Shown here: piece by piece, positions 47,501 to 55,665 of the stretch | Layout: the number at the start of each line of letters is the position of its first letter | Numbering within the stretch: position 1 is the first letter of the stretch | NCBI GenBank assembly: GCA_018394315.1 | Contig: CP074575.1 | Span: 647,501-711,500 of the forward strand | Reading direction: 5' to 3' | Source of the DNA: Mycoplasmatota bacterium | GTDB lineage: Bacteria > Bacillota_I > Bacilli_A > MAG-NZ | Length of the DNA: 64,000 nucleotides | The notes under the pieces: model-generated | The model's input: only the letters and a program-made list of their open reading frames with translations | What the model was told of the DNA's origin: nothing | Database searches by the model: none | Program-made: the position numbers and the translations under genes

Positions 47501-48407
47501 TAATATTCCTATTGAGATGGTAGCAATTGGAACTACTACCCTAAAAAATGTTACATTTGAGGACTTAAAACCAGAAACAACATATCGTATAAAAGTTGAT
47601 GCTGATATTGATATTGGTGATGAAGATGGAGAAGTAGATAAAATTATCTATACTACTGAATTCACTACCTTACCTAATATTGACGTTAGTATGGAGAATG
47701 TAGAAAAAACTACTAATTCAGTTCACTTCGATGTTGATTTTATAAACAATATTGAAGCTAGAGTAGTTGTTAGATTAAAATTAGAAGAAGATTTACTTGA
47801 AGAAGTCTTGTTAGAAGAAGGACTTAATGCTATAGAATTTGATAATTTATTAGCTAATACTACATATAATATTCTTATTGAATACATGGATGGATCTGGG
47901 GTTTTACTTCAATCACAGATACTAACAGATAGAATAATTAGTTTAACAGTTCCAGAAGTGTTTATAATTCAGAGCTCTCAAAGTGAAGAAAATTTTGTTA
48001 CATTAAGAGTGACTATAGTTGATGTTGATAACACTGTTGATTCAGACAATGCAGAAATAAAAATATGTAGTGATAGTGGATTATGCTCTGTTCAAGAGAC
48101 TAGTTTATTGAACATATCTGAAGGAGTAGAAGTTGAACTTCCTTATCAAAAAAATATAATTACAGTATCGATTTCCTATGATGCGGGAGATCACACGGGA
48201 ACTGTATCAGAATCTACTAACACAATTGAAAAAATAGAGCCTGAGGATCCAAATATAGTTGATCCGGATGAACCCGAAGAGCCAGTAAATCCTAATGAAA
48301 ATCCATTGTTTAACGACACGACATTAGTGATATTAGTAGCTGTTCTTGCATTTAGTTCAGTAACAGCATTAATCTATATGATTGTGTCTAATAGAGCTAG
48401 AAAATAA
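44565..48407 (+). CDS. Large surface protein with repeated FN3/Ig-like domains
   Basis: About 1280 residues. Signal peptide (YLILTLAIVLGLTIP, cleavage after AHA). A long array of beta-sandwich domains of about 85-100 residues follows: the first half FN3/bacterial-Ig-like (DSINLSWQEPTGEDVDHYNI, DTVAPLFSITYD), the second half a different repeat with GLxxxxxYxIKVxADY. An acidic PEDPNIVDPDEPEEPVNP linker and a C-terminal transmembrane helix (LVILVAVLAFSSVTALIYMI) plus basic RARK end it. It is probably membrane-anchored adhesin-like. No LPxTG is seen. The start at 44565 follows AAGGAGAG. Confidence 0.85.
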   Translation: MIMKMKKYLILTLAIVLGLTIPKAHAVPNSCSIEITDGTNTAYGDEELITNKDSVTLIYSCGGVGTVNYDVYKDGLFLGTSNASESYVYDISGLSDTGQIELYALATDDTGSLATKTVDLTIDRTPTDVVTSLAVSDDVGDITDSKTNSSTIDLTWVEPSNETPSYYKVYYRRGISNRVDVTNSAYVNIIGLSAGVDIGTDGLNLVDGVYTFSVSTIDAAGNESVLSNVTFEYDTDAPNNISSLVMKDSFDEVIPIDGIDNTDSINLSWQEPTGEDVDHYNIYVKEGNGLFVFKDNSTTSGKELSTSGLSDGKLTFKVTSVDFSGNESFGTQTYFTLDTVAPLFSITYDLGGDGVNTNIESQVINYAEKSTIDVVNSANDIVKYSITTGVANYKNGDYQELESAIKNVSSDGLYTVKVKDLAGNISSLSFTFDQVYPDIPSNRYIDVTSVDVEYRNGIQAVVTIAWDKSTDDTLDHYELWINGELYKDNIEQPLTGTTVEESYTLTTIKYGDVTNYYEVRTVDEVGNFGRYYERRHIVTDLVEPNAYIISTNSSDEEIFFTVYLEDRNRVIDRVYAVLYKNDIYQRKISLTSGTNEYSFSGLDRDSTDYKIKVEADYTFDGSNYDDKVINADTVYLLDTLDRFYDVSAQIVDANKSDTSIDLTINSVKDSTSNESIRVTLHDENGNPVDFEDVDLDTDDLTATSEVSFSPLIVGDTYQIRITENDAILATYNFSTEKDMPSSNFKINNVEQNTLDVSIIISDDDGSVTDLSVVLLEDGELVPNKSQSLHVGTNNVSFSGLDENSEYQFKVFASYNLMNGRGAVVDDVIGMYTLFTAKTVPTIKIDDIDVTGNSVTFDSNITDRDNAIVSVKAVLYDGNQSTGKELLLNKGILNNREFYGLDPVKDYRINIDIVYDLNDNNDPVTNPLFYGTEFRTLKVTPTVDVKDLNPTNVSVDFSAIVIDPNDAYINGFIKLYSTNSNIPIEMVAIGTTTLKNVTFEDLKPETTYRIKVDADIDIGDEDGEVDKIIYTTEFTTLPNIDVSMENVEKTTNSVHFDVDFINNIEARVVVRLKLEEDLLEEVLLEEGLNAIEFDNLLANTTYNILIEYMDGSGVLLQSQILTDRIISLTVPEVFIIQSSQSEENFVTLRVTIVDVDNTVDSDNAEIKICSDSGLCSVQETSLLNISEGVEVELPYQKNIITVSISYDAGDHTGTVSESTNTIEKIEPEDPNIVDPDEPEEPVNPNENPLFNDTTLVILVAVLAFSSVTALIYMIVSNRARK

Positions 48408-48408
48408 G

Positions 48409-48434
48409 CAGAGATTTCCATCTCTGTTTTTTTT
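48409..48434 (+). terminator. Intrinsic terminator after the surface protein
   Basis: CAGAGAT, loop TTCC, ATCTCTG and eight T. Confidence 0.9.
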
Positions 48435-48512
48435 CTATTATTCGTTATATTTTCTTGACTTTAAACACCAATTTTGGTATCATATTTAAGCATTGTAAAA
48501 ATAAATATAGAT

Positions 48513-48589
48513 CGCGGAGTGGAGCAGTCAGGTAGCTCGTTGGGCTCATAACCCAGAGGTCGTAGGTTCAAATCCTTCCTCCGCAACCA
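48513..48589 (+). tRNA. tRNA-fMet (CAT), initiator
   Basis: 77-nt cloverleaf with anticodon CAT. The acceptor CGCGGAG faces CTCCGCA, giving the C1-A72 mismatch typical of initiators. CCA is encoded. First of a three-tRNA cluster. Confidence 0.93.
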
Positions 48590-48592
48590 AAT

Positions 48593-48668
48593 GGTCCAGT
48601 AGTGTAGCGGTTAACATGTCGGTCTGTCACACCGAAGATCGCGGGTTCAATTCCCGTCTGGACCGCCA
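48593..48668 (+). tRNA. tRNA-Asp (GTC)
   Basis: 76-nt cloverleaf with anticodon GTC (loop CTGTCAC) and encoded CCA. The acceptor GGTCCAG pairs with CTGGACC. Confidence 0.95.
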
Positions 48669-48671
48669 TTT

Positions 48672-48747
48672 GGCTTCATAGCTCAGTTGGTAGAGCAACG
48701 GATTGAAAATCCGTGTGTCGTTGGTTCGATTCCGACTGAAGCCACCA
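48672..48747 (+). tRNA. tRNA-Phe (GAA)
   Basis: 76-nt cloverleaf with anticodon GAA (loop TTGAAAA) and encoded CCA. The acceptor GGCTTCA pairs with TGAAGCC. Fragments of its 3' half occur at 19804, 20972, 49869, 50091 and 50717, so it also served as an integration target. Confidence 0.95.
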
Positions 48748-48762
48748 TTTAAAGCGAAAAAC

Positions 48763-48786
48763 GAGACTAAGAAGTCTCTTTTTTTA
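48763..48786 (+). terminator. Terminator of the tRNA cluster
   Basis: GAGACT, loop AAGA, AGTCTC and seven T. Confidence 0.85.
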
Positions 48787-49087
48787 TATTCCACTTTCTA
48801 TTACTTCTTATTTCTACTTTTTAATTTCACTTATCCTCATAAGCTAGATTATATCAATCAAAAAAATGTTATCTGTCAATATTAAGTATCGGTGAACATT
48901 TTAACTATTTATGTCCAGTTGAGCACTCTCTTTTTGTGTTACTATTGAATAATTAGGGACTTTTAAATTTATTAATATAAATATACATAGAAAAGTCTAA
49001 GTAGTAATTTCATTTGTTTAAACATAACCTTTCAGTCCTTAAAACATAGAATATAATGAAAGAAAAAGGAAAGGAAGGAACATAGGT
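48787..49087. other. Intergenic, nothing recognised
   Basis: AT-rich; only the ribosome site GGAAAGGAAGGA near 49070 for the next gene is evident. Confidence 0.4.
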
Positions 49088-49782
49088 ATGATTCAATTAC
49101 TACAAAGCCTAGATATGCATACACATAGATTTAAGGGTATCACAAGCACCGAGCGATTACATTATCATAATTTTCATGATGTCACTTACTTAGCTCCAAA
49201 TGTTAGACAACATCATCATGCATATTATACATATACAACGCAAGATTTTAACCATAAACATCTTATGCTTGGAATCACAGGACCTGCTTTATATCGTCAG
49301 GACGGATCACATACTCACAGACTTCAATCTCTTACTAGCATAAATGGAGGAAAACCACATTATCATGAATTCAGAGTAATTACAAGTAGACACTATGTAC
49401 CGCATATTACGCCACCTCCTATAGGCCCACCATCTAAACCCCCAAAACCTACGCAACCAATCGCACCGCCGTCTAAACCAGTTAAGCCCCCAAAACCTAC
49501 GCAACCAATCGCACCACCGTCTAAACCAGTTAAGCCACCAAAACCTACGCAACCAATCGCACCACCGTCTAAACCAGTTAAGCCCCCAAAACCTACGCAA
49601 CCAATCGCACCACCGTCTAAACCAGTTAAGCCAAAAAACCTACGCAACCAATCGCACCACCATCTAAACCATCTAAACCCCCAAAACCTACGCAACCAAT
49701 CGCACCACCGTCTAAACCAACTGAACCACCAAAGCCTACGCACCCAATCGAACCTGCAGAACCAATACAACTAATTGAATAA
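49088..49782 (+). CDS. YmaF-like His-rich protein with Pro-rich repeats, frameshifted
   Basis: The N-terminal ~100 residues are His-rich (MHTHRF, LHYHNFHD, QHHHAYY, HTHRL, HYHEF), resembling the YmaF family of Bacillus, where the pattern suggests metal binding. A tail of 16-residue repeats (PPKPTQPIAPPSKPVK) follows. One repeat is short of one base at about 49631 (CCAAAAAACC instead of CCACCAAAACC). The frame then changes to an Asn/His-rich tail ending at 49774, whereas the original frame would continue the repeats to a stop at 49782. This may be a slippage (phase-variable) site or decay. Confidence 0.7.
49435..49740 (+). repeat. 48-bp tandem repeats in the Pro-rich tail
   Basis: About six units of 48 bp, or partly 36 bp, centred on CCTACGCAACCAATCGCACC and TCTAAACCA, with very high identity. 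Slippage between units could change repeat number and frame. Confidence 0.85.
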
Positions 49783-49868
49783 CGTAAAACAAGTAAATAA
49801 TGAGACAAAAAATTATCTACATTACAAATCTAATATTCTTCTTAAAAAAAGGTGAACTATATTAGGTT

Positions 49869-49889
49869 GGGTTGAAAATCCATGTGTGT
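49869..49889 (+). repeat. tRNA-Phe 3'-half fragment C
   Basis: GGGTTGAAAATCCATGTGTG resembles tRNA-Phe from the anticodon stem onward, 1.1 kb after the intact gene. It probably marks a former att site. Confidence 0.45.
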
Positions 49890-50090
49890 TTAGATCCTTA
49901 AGAACATAGGTGTTTTTATTTATATCTTAGTAATTATAGGTTCGAGTATTATGTTAATTGCGCTAATGGATTATTTTGGTTTTGGCTAAAAGATATATTT
50001 ACATTATTAGTTATTTACTTGCTAGTTATTATAAGAATATATTTAAGGGACAAAGATCTATAAAACTAACAAAATCGTAATTAATAAATG

Positions 50091-50118
50091 GGATTGAAAA
50101 TCTTTATGTCAGTTAACT
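50091..50118 (+). repeat. tRNA-Phe 3'-half fragment D
   Basis: GGATTGAAAATCTTTATGTC followed by AGTTAACT, a worn match to the tRNA-Phe anticodon arm and variable region. Confidence 0.4.
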
Positions 50119-50203
50119 CAATACGTAATTAAAAAAGTGAGAAAATAAATCAATCTCACTTTCTTTTTATAGAGCAAACTTATATTTCAGCCCCCTAAAT
50201 ATA

Positions 50204-50350
50204 TTAGTTTTCTATTTGTCTTTTGAAATAGTGCCAACACCAATATGCACAAACGAAATCCCAACCTTGTTGTCCATAACCATTCATAATTCTGGTTGTT
50301 CTTTCACCTAGTCCCCAAATGAATACACATTTATATTCAAACTTTTTCAT
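50204..50350 (-). CDS. DUF4177-like small protein
   Basis: 48 residues starting MKKFEYKCVFIWGLGERTTR and ending with a Trp/Cys-rich part (CAYWCWHYFKR). The MKxFEYKVV start and GWDFV segment are typical of DUF4177 proteins of unknown function. AAGGGGG lies 7 bp upstream of the ATG on the minus strand. Shorter than common ORF cutoffs. Confidence 0.65.
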   Translation of the reverse strand: MKKFEYKCVFIWGLGERTTRIMNGYGQQGWDFVCAYWCWHYFKRQIEN

Positions 50351-50509
50351 CGAAATACCCCCTTATTTATGTTTGTGATTTCCTTTATATTTTATTTAGG
50401 ATGTTACTTACAGTATACATTGATATTATTAGAATATAAAGTATCATTCACAAAGGATATAGTAAAAACTTTTTTGTGAATCAAATAGAATACCGACTTT
50501 AAACATTGT

Positions 50510-50605
50510 AGGTATGATAAAAATAATGATGACTATGAAACTGCTGAGTCCATTGGATTTAAAAGATATGGTGAGGTATATTGGTTTGGTATAAAAAATG
50601 CTTAA
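50510..50605 (+). pseudogene. GNAT acetyltransferase C-terminal fragment
   Basis: A 31-codon open stretch ending ETAESIGFKRYGEVYWFGIK resembles the last motif of GNAT enzymes. No start or upstream domain is present, so it is a remnant. Confidence 0.5.
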
Positions 50606-50845
50606 ATGATAAGAAACCCTAAAGAACTGGTTCTACATACTTATGCTAGAAAAGTGTTTAGGGATATAATTGCAAGATAAGACAAGTTCATTGTGATATT
50701 AATTATGAGTATTGTATGAAAAAGAAAATCTATGTGTCGCTTAATAACACCTTTACTGGTGTTCTATTTTTAAGATGACAGTAACAACAACCATAAAAGT
50801 TACATATCTATAAATGAATGACGGTATATTGTTAGGAGGTTTACA
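50606..50845. other. Decayed intergenic with tRNA-Phe fragment E
   Basis: AAAGAAAATCTATGTGTCGC at 50717-50742 resembles tRNA-Phe again and is followed by a hairpin ACACC/GGTGT with T run (about 50748-50770). No gene is seen. Confidence 0.4.
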
Positions 50846-51922
50846 ATGGCATTTAACGTGCTAAATTACTTCATTAGTGGTAATACAGCTAAAGGCTATC
50901 ATAGCCTATTAAAAACAAATATCGAAGATGTCCAGCTAATTGTTTTATTAGGTAATTATCAGAAACTTAAAACTATAATATTTAAGAAGATTATCGAAAG
51001 ATGGAAAAAAAACAAGCACCGTGTAGAGGTACTCCACTGTGCGTCAAACACTGATTACATAGATGGTGTAATTAATAGAAGTATAAATATTGGGATAATT
51101 GATGGAAATAGACAGGAGTTAGAAAGTTTGATTATCGATGATACATTTGATGTTGATGATATATTAGACAGAAAAATAAAAGAAAAAAATATTGAGGACA
51201 TTATCGATTACGAAAACGATATTATAAACAACCATTTGTCAGCATATAAGCATTTCAGTAATGCACTTGCAATTCATGATGAATGGGAAGAAATATACAT
51301 AAATAATATGAACAAAGAAAGAGCTGATCAGTACACTGATGAAGTCATTAGATTATTATTAAAAGAATATACACTTGATAAGTCAGGGAAAGAGAGGCAT
51401 CGATTTTTCGGGGCTGCTACACCTGAAGGACCGATTGACTTCATTGAAGATTTAACTAAGGATATAGGGAAGAGGTACTTTATCAAAGGTAGACCAGGTA
51501 CTGGTAAATCAACTTTACTTAAAAGACTAATACTAAATGCTACAAATAGAGGGATCGACGTTGAGGTATATCATTGTGGTTTTGATCCACATAGTTTAGA
51601 TATGGTGGTTTTGAAAGACTTAGATATTGTTATATTTGATTCAACAGCACCTCACGAATACTTCCCTTCAAGAGATAAAGATGAAATCATCGATATGTAC
51701 GCTAAAATAATCAAACCTGGTACTGATGAAAAATATGCGGACCGTTTAGAAGAAATAATTGAAAGATATTCCAGCGAAGTTAAGCTAGGAACTGATTTTT
51801 TGAAACAAAGTAAAGAACTTATGAAAAAGAAAGATAATTTATATGAGCATGCTGTTAATAAGGGTAATTTAAATAAATTTATATTACAATTAAATTCAAA
51901 ATTAGATGAATATGAAAAGTAA
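50846..51922 (+). CDS. P-loop ATPase-like protein, PRK06851 family
   Basis: 358 residues. The second half has a Walker A loop IKGRPGTGKSTLL (about residues 214-226), then VEVYHCGFDPHSLDMVVL and VIFDSTAPHEYFPSRDKDE, hallmarks of the PRK06851-type proteins found in many Firmicutes. The N-terminal half is a related but P-loop-less domain. Function is not known. It has AGGAGG before ATG and ends in an overlapping terminator. Confidence 0.8.
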   Translation: MAFNVLNYFISGNTAKGYHSLLKTNIEDVQLIVLLGNYQKLKTIIFKKIIERWKKNKHRVEVLHCASNTDYIDGVINRSINIGIIDGNRQELESLIIDDTFDVDDILDRKIKEKNIEDIIDYENDIINNHLSAYKHFSNALAIHDEWEEIYINNMNKERADQYTDEVIRLLLKEYTLDKSGKERHRFFGAATPEGPIDFIEDLTKDIGKRYFIKGRPGTGKSTLLKRLILNATNRGIDVEVYHCGFDPHSLDMVVLKDLDIVIFDSTAPHEYFPSRDKDEIIDMYAKIIKPGTDEKYADRLEEIIERYSSEVKLGTDFLKQSKELMKKKDNLYEHAVNKGNLNKFILQLNSKLDEYEK

Positions 51923-51948
51923 GTGACTATGGTATACTTACTTTTTTA
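51917..51948 (+). terminator. Intrinsic terminator
   Basis: AAGTAAGT and ACTTACTT with an 11-base loop, then T-rich. It overlaps the last codon of the upstream gene. Confidence 0.8.
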
Positions 51949-52209
51949 TAACATCAAAATAATTTCAAGTTACTTTCAAAGGTCCACTTTGCTCTATCTC
52001 AATTGAAATTAAGTATTGAACTAATAAGATTGCGAACAAAAGATGGCCGAATAATTTTGAAAGGAGCAAAGGTATATGTGCTTCTTTTTTTCTTGTTTTT
52101 GATGTAAGATACCATCAAATTGTGGAATTTATTTTTTAATCTTAGTAAGATAGTGTTAGTAAAGTAAAATTGTAAGAGTAATCTTGAATTATATACAAGG
52201 GGGAACTTT

Positions 52210-52542
52210 ATGATTATTGTAGGTAAAAATCACCGAGAGTCATGCGAAGTTGATGTAGATAATATCATATATTTTGAATCCAATAATAATGATGTTTTTA
52301 TGTTTGGTTCCTTTGGAAAATTAAAAATCAATCTTAAGTTATATGAGCTTGAAGAGAAACTTATTGATTCAAAATTTGTACAGATTAGTAAATCACATAT
52401 TATAAACATCACAAAGATAATAGGCGTGAGTCAACAATGGAATTCTAGAATTAAACTGAAGGTTGTAAATGATATAACTTTATATGTTAATAGAACTTAC
52501 CTTAAACAGTTTAAGAAGTATATTAGAAAAGGAGTAGAGTAG
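52210..52542 (+). CDS. LytTR-domain DNA-binding regulator
   Basis: 110 residues, essentially one LytTR domain: VDNIIYFESNNNDVFMFGS at the start, KFVQISKSHIINITKI in the middle and LYVNRTYLKQFKKYI at the end. Stand-alone LytTR proteins often regulate a membrane protein encoded next to them; here the following gene begins 2 bp after the stop. ACAAGGGGG precedes the ATG. Confidence 0.88.
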   Translation: MIIVGKNHRESCEVDVDNIIYFESNNNDVFMFGSFGKLKINLKLYELEEKLIDSKFVQISKSHIINITKIIGVSQQWNSRIKLKVVNDITLYVNRTYLKQFKKYIRKGVE

Positions 52543-52543
52543 A

Positions 52544-53272
52544 ATGGTTATTAAATATTTATTGATTTTACTAGTTGCTGTTATAGCAATAATGAGTTAT
52601 CTAACATTTAGAAGGGTTAGACTTGAAAATGACATAATAAAGAAACAAAAATCCTTTGGTGATACATTACTGCATAAAAAAAAGTTTCGTATGCAATATG
52701 GATTTATAGTTCTACTTATAACTTTATCTATAGGATTATATATAAATGCTACTCCACTTTATTTGAAATATGTTGGAATGGGAGTGAGTGCTAGTTGTGC
52801 ATTTAGCCTTGAAGACGATGAAGCGGTCGTTGAAAATAGTGGTAATATATTTATTGCTCGAGTAAATGAATTGAAAGAAACAAAAGAGTTTAGCATACTT
52901 AACGAAGACCATAGTCCACTGGTAGATAAGTATAGATATTCAATTACGTTTATTAATGATTTATTGGGTGATTCTAAACTAAGCAATGAGTTACAAATAC
53001 CTCGAAGTGTTGAATATCCAGGTGTATATGTATCAGATTTATGTATCGAGGATAAAGAAATTGTGGTTGAAGAAGTATACTTATTTTTGGGAGGGTTTGT
53101 AGATAGTGAACAGGCTGAAAGAAATACTGATCCAAGAGATAAAGACGGAAATTACTATTATAGTTTTAAATCAATAGAGTTAAGAGGTTACGATATGAAT
53201 AAACCACTAGAAGAACAGAGTCAAAATATCCAAGATATTGTCAGTTATTTTCAACAATTAATAAATGATTAA
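52544..53272 (+). CDS. Membrane protein paired with LytTR regulator
   Basis: 242 residues. Two N-terminal transmembrane helices (about residues 2-18 and 48-68) flank a basic linker; the remaining ~165 residues are an acidic domain, probably outside the cell. It is cotranscribed with the LytTR gene. No recognised family; a role in sensing or inhibiting the regulator is inferred from other LytTR-membrane pairs. Confidence 0.65.
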   Translation: MVIKYLLILLVAVIAIMSYLTFRRVRLENDIIKKQKSFGDTLLHKKKFRMQYGFIVLLITLSIGLYINATPLYLKYVGMGVSASCAFSLEDDEAVVENSGNIFIARVNELKETKEFSILNEDHSPLVDKYRYSITFINDLLGDSKLSNELQIPRSVEYPGVYVSDLCIEDKEIVVEEVYLFLGGFVDSEQAERNTDPRDKDGNYYYSFKSIELRGYDMNKPLEEQSQNIQDIVSYFQQLIND

Positions 53273-53368
53273 AAACTTTAAAGACTGATAATCTATATAT
53301 AAACATAAGTTGCTAAAGAAACGTGGTATACTATTTATAGTATACTTTTTAATTTGGAGGGGGTTTAT

Positions 53369-53623
53369 ATGAAGAGAATGTTACTGGGTACTATGCTTTT
53401 CTTTGGTGGATTGATAGGAATCTTATCTTTGACAAGTCACTATAACAAGCTACTGATTGCACCAGATACTGTTAACTATCAATCGTTTTACATTTTCCTA
53501 AGCGGAGAAGGATTTACTAATCTGTATAACGGGTTTATTATAATTGCAGTAATAGGATTTTTGATTTGTTTATTTGAGTCATACAAAGAATGCCTTATCA
53601 AAAAAAGACAGAAAAACAAATAA
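53369..53623 (+). CDS. Small membrane protein (84 residues)
   Basis: Start at 53369 behind GGAGGGGG. Two transmembrane helices (about residues 5-23 and 48-70) and a basic end (KKRQKNK). No family recognised. About 100 bp after the previous gene, with a possible promoter TATACT near 53329. Confidence 0.6.
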   Translation: MKRMLLGTMLFFGGLIGILSLTSHYNKLLIAPDTVNYQSFYIFLSGEGFTNLYNGFIIIAVIGFLICLFESYKECLIKKRQKNK

Positions 53624-53942
53624 AAGATCTGATGGTGGCGGCTTAACAGTTTCTCGATGAAAACAATTATGTAGAAAACCCCAAAAATATTGGAGGTATC
53701 TTGAGTATAATAGGTCTAATAGTTGGAGTGAGTTTTTTGAGGGGACTTATACTGTAGTTGTATGGATATTATTGTAAGCTACATGATAACTGAAATATGG
53801 AGTTTCTTAGAATTCTTAGTAGTACTGAACAAAGAATTATTATCATAGATCTGCACTGTTGATTCAGTGCTTTTGCTATGACTTGAATACTACTACATTC
53901 TATGTTAGTATCGACTATATAAAGAATTCGGTAGGAGATATT
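53624..53942. other. Intergenic with gene fragment
   Basis: An open stretch at about 53648-53757 encodes a hydrophobic C-terminal-like tail (NIGGILSIIGLIVGVSFL) without a start, probably a remnant. A GCACTG/CAGTGC hairpin with short T run lies at 53853-53874. Confidence 0.4.
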
Positions 53943-54545
53943 ATGAAAATACTAGATATAATGAGAGAAAGAAGATCAGTTAGGAAATTTAAGGATATAG
54001 CTATAAGCGAAAGTGTTATTAATGATATATTAGAAAGTGCAAAACTCGCTCCTGAAACAGATACGTGTAGATATTACTTTGGCGTAGTAACAGATGATTT
54101 AATAAAGAACGAAATTGCAAGCGCAACACTATATGCTGAATGGGTAGGAAAAGCACCTGTTATTTTTGTTTGTTGCACTGATATTAGTTGGGATATCGGT
54201 GAGCAAAAAGAAGATGATTATGGTGTAATAGGAAATAAACTTAGATATACTGAGGAAGTCGTTAATTTTTTAAGAAAAAATAATAACCGAAAAGCATGTA
54301 AAACCTTAACCCTTTGTACACCGGTTTATATTGCAGCAGAGCATATGATATTAACAGCTGTCTCACATAACTTGCGAGGATGTTTAGTTGACTTTATTGA
54401 TATTGAGAGGATAAATAAAATATTAGAATTACCAGAGCACATTACGTGCCAACTCCTTGTACCTATTGGGGTTGCAGATGAAAAGCCTAAGAAAAAAACT
54501 GTTAAGAGCAGGACTGATATGTTTTTCTATAACAAATGGAATTGA
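53943..54545 (+). CDS. Nitroreductase-family flavoprotein
   Basis: 200 residues. Typical nitroreductase start (IMRERRSVRKFKD with conserved RRSxRxF), ESAKLAPETDTCRYYF for FMN phosphate binding, and AEHMILTAVSHNLRGCLVDF in the second half. Enzymes of this family reduce nitro compounds, quinones or flavins with NAD(P)H. The start at 53943 is chosen for GTAGGAGA; the longer frame has no site. Confidence 0.88.
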   Translation: MKILDIMRERRSVRKFKDIAISESVINDILESAKLAPETDTCRYYFGVVTDDLIKNEIASATLYAEWVGKAPVIFVCCTDISWDIGEQKEDDYGVIGNKLRYTEEVVNFLRKNNNRKACKTLTLCTPVYIAAEHMILTAVSHNLRGCLVDFIDIERINKILELPEHITCQLLVPIGVADEKPKKKTVKSRTDMFFYNKWN

Positions 54546-54912
54546 GAGTACTATTTTAGAGTAATATTTTAATCATGTGGATTTATATTTGTTGAAAGTA
54601 ATTTTATGGAGTAAATGATGAAGTAGAAAAGTGTCTGGATGAAATAAGGTTACTGTTAGAGAATATAAAAAATAATTGACATAGTATTGATTATTTAGCA
54701 ATTTTAGAATTACAATTATATAAAAGGTTTTAAATTAATTATGTATAATGGAAAATCCGACTGTTTGTAATTAAATATTTGAATAATTGATGTATTTATT
54801 CTAAATATGTTTAAAAATTTTGCTATTTATAATCATTTTGTTTGATAAACGAACTTAAAGTAATTATAATATATAAATAGGATGTAAAATATATAGCAGG
54901 AGGAGTAGAATT
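54546..54912. other. Intergenic, worn coding traces only
   Basis: A short open stretch at about 54610-54680 ends in LDEIRLLLENIKNN without a start. The rest is very AT-rich. Nothing else is recognised. Confidence 0.35.
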
Positions 54913-55131
54913 ATGAGTAGTAACGTTAAAGAATTTGGAGATGCAGTAAGATTTTTTCGTAAAGAAAGAAAAATGTCACAGGAAGAACTAGCTGGGTTAA
55001 GCGGTTTACATAGAACATACATAGGAAGTGTTGAAAGAGCTGAAAAGAACTTAACTATAAAAAATGTATTTAAGATTGCAGAAGCTTTAAGCATTGATCC
55101 GTGTGATTTATTTAAAAAAGAAACTCATTAA
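54913..55131 (+). CDS. XRE-family transcriptional regulator
   Basis: 72 residues, one helix-turn-helix (FRKERKMSQEELAGLSGLHR then TYIGSVERAEKN), with the C-terminal EALSIDPCDLFK of solitary XRE proteins. AGGAGGAG precedes the ATG. It lies upstream of the hydrogenase-Rnf operon but is separated from it by 530 bp and a terminator, so a link is only possible. Confidence 0.85.
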   Translation: MSSNVKEFGDAVRFFRKERKMSQEELAGLSGLHRTYIGSVERAEKNLTIKNVFKIAEALSIDPCDLFKKETH

Positions 55132-55145
55132 ATTCATATAAAATA

Positions 55146-55175
55146 GACCTCTATCATTAGGGGTCTTTCTTTTGA
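55146..55175 (+). terminator. Intrinsic terminator after the XRE gene
   Basis: AGACC...GGTCT inverted repeat (AGACCTCTATCATTAGGGGTCT region) followed by TTCTTTT. Confidence 0.65.
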
Positions 55176-55313
55176 AAATCTTGCTTTTGACATCATACAG
55201 TTATTAGCTAGTTATAAACTGCAAATTGGCTACTTTAGATAATCAGTTTTTATAAAATGTTTTTGTTATTTTGTGGGTCTAAAATTCAATTTTTACGGTC
55301 TATTTTTAGTCTG

Positions 55314-55325
55314 TAACATATGTTA
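55314..55325. promoter_or_regulatory. Palindrome TAACATATGTTA
   Basis: Perfect 12-bp palindrome, preceded by TG and followed by TG. Similar core to the larger inverted repeat at 55440. Confidence 0.5.
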
Positions 55326-55439
55326 TGTTAAATTTTTACAATTTTTAAAGATTTAATACTCAAAATATCAAATAATTACAGTAAGTAGCTAAAAAAAAGA
55401 TAATTTTCATCTGGAAAAAACATAGTTTTTGTTGTTATC

Positions 55440-55457
55440 TTGTAACTTATGTTACAA
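55440..55457. promoter_or_regulatory. Inverted repeat TTGTAAC-N4-GTTACAA
   Basis: Perfect 7-bp arms with a 4-bp spacer, about 145 bp upstream of the promoter. The geometry resembles redox-regulator sites such as Rex (TTGTTAA-N4-TTAACAA) but with GTAAC arms. The regulator is not identified. Confidence 0.55.
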
Positions 55458-55600
55458 AGTTGCGTTAATATTTACTAGGATTTAGGGTTATTTCTTGTTG
55501 TGATATATATAGAATTCAATGTTTTTTGGCATAGTTATGCGAAAAATACTAGATTATAACTCTAATTTACTTTTAGAGATTGATATACAATATTTAAATA

Positions 55601-55629
55601 TTTACAGTGAAAATAGGATGTAATATAAT
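55601..55629 (+). promoter_or_regulatory. Promoter of the hydrogenase-Rnf operon
   Basis: TTTACA at 55601-55606 and TATAAT at 55624-55629, spacer 17 bp, about 35 bp ahead of the first start codon. Confidence 0.65.
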
Positions 55630-55665
55630 AGTATGAAGACAAATTAAAAAGGAAGGAGTGTGCCT

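Larger units (their letters stand above)
49783..50203. other. Decayed stretch after the repeat protein
   Basis: Contains tRNA-Phe fragments at 49869 and 50091 and a terminator hairpin (AAAGTGAGA/TCTCACTTT, 50131-50165). No intact gene. Confidence 0.45.
55176..55665. other. Long 5' region of the hydrogenase-Rnf operon
   Basis: 490 bp, very AT-rich and without reading frames. It contains two palindromes with GTAAC/GTTAC half-sites (55314 and 55440) and a promoter at 55601. The long untranslated stretch upstream suggests that a regulator acts here. Confidence 0.55.

Noticed and set aside
49435-49740. Possible CRISPR array
   Set aside because: The repeats are contiguous 48-bp coding units without variable spacers, and no cas genes are nearby.
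49307-49770. Long minus-strand Gly/Trp-rich frames
   Set aside because: They are the antisense of the Pro-rich repeats and have no start signals.
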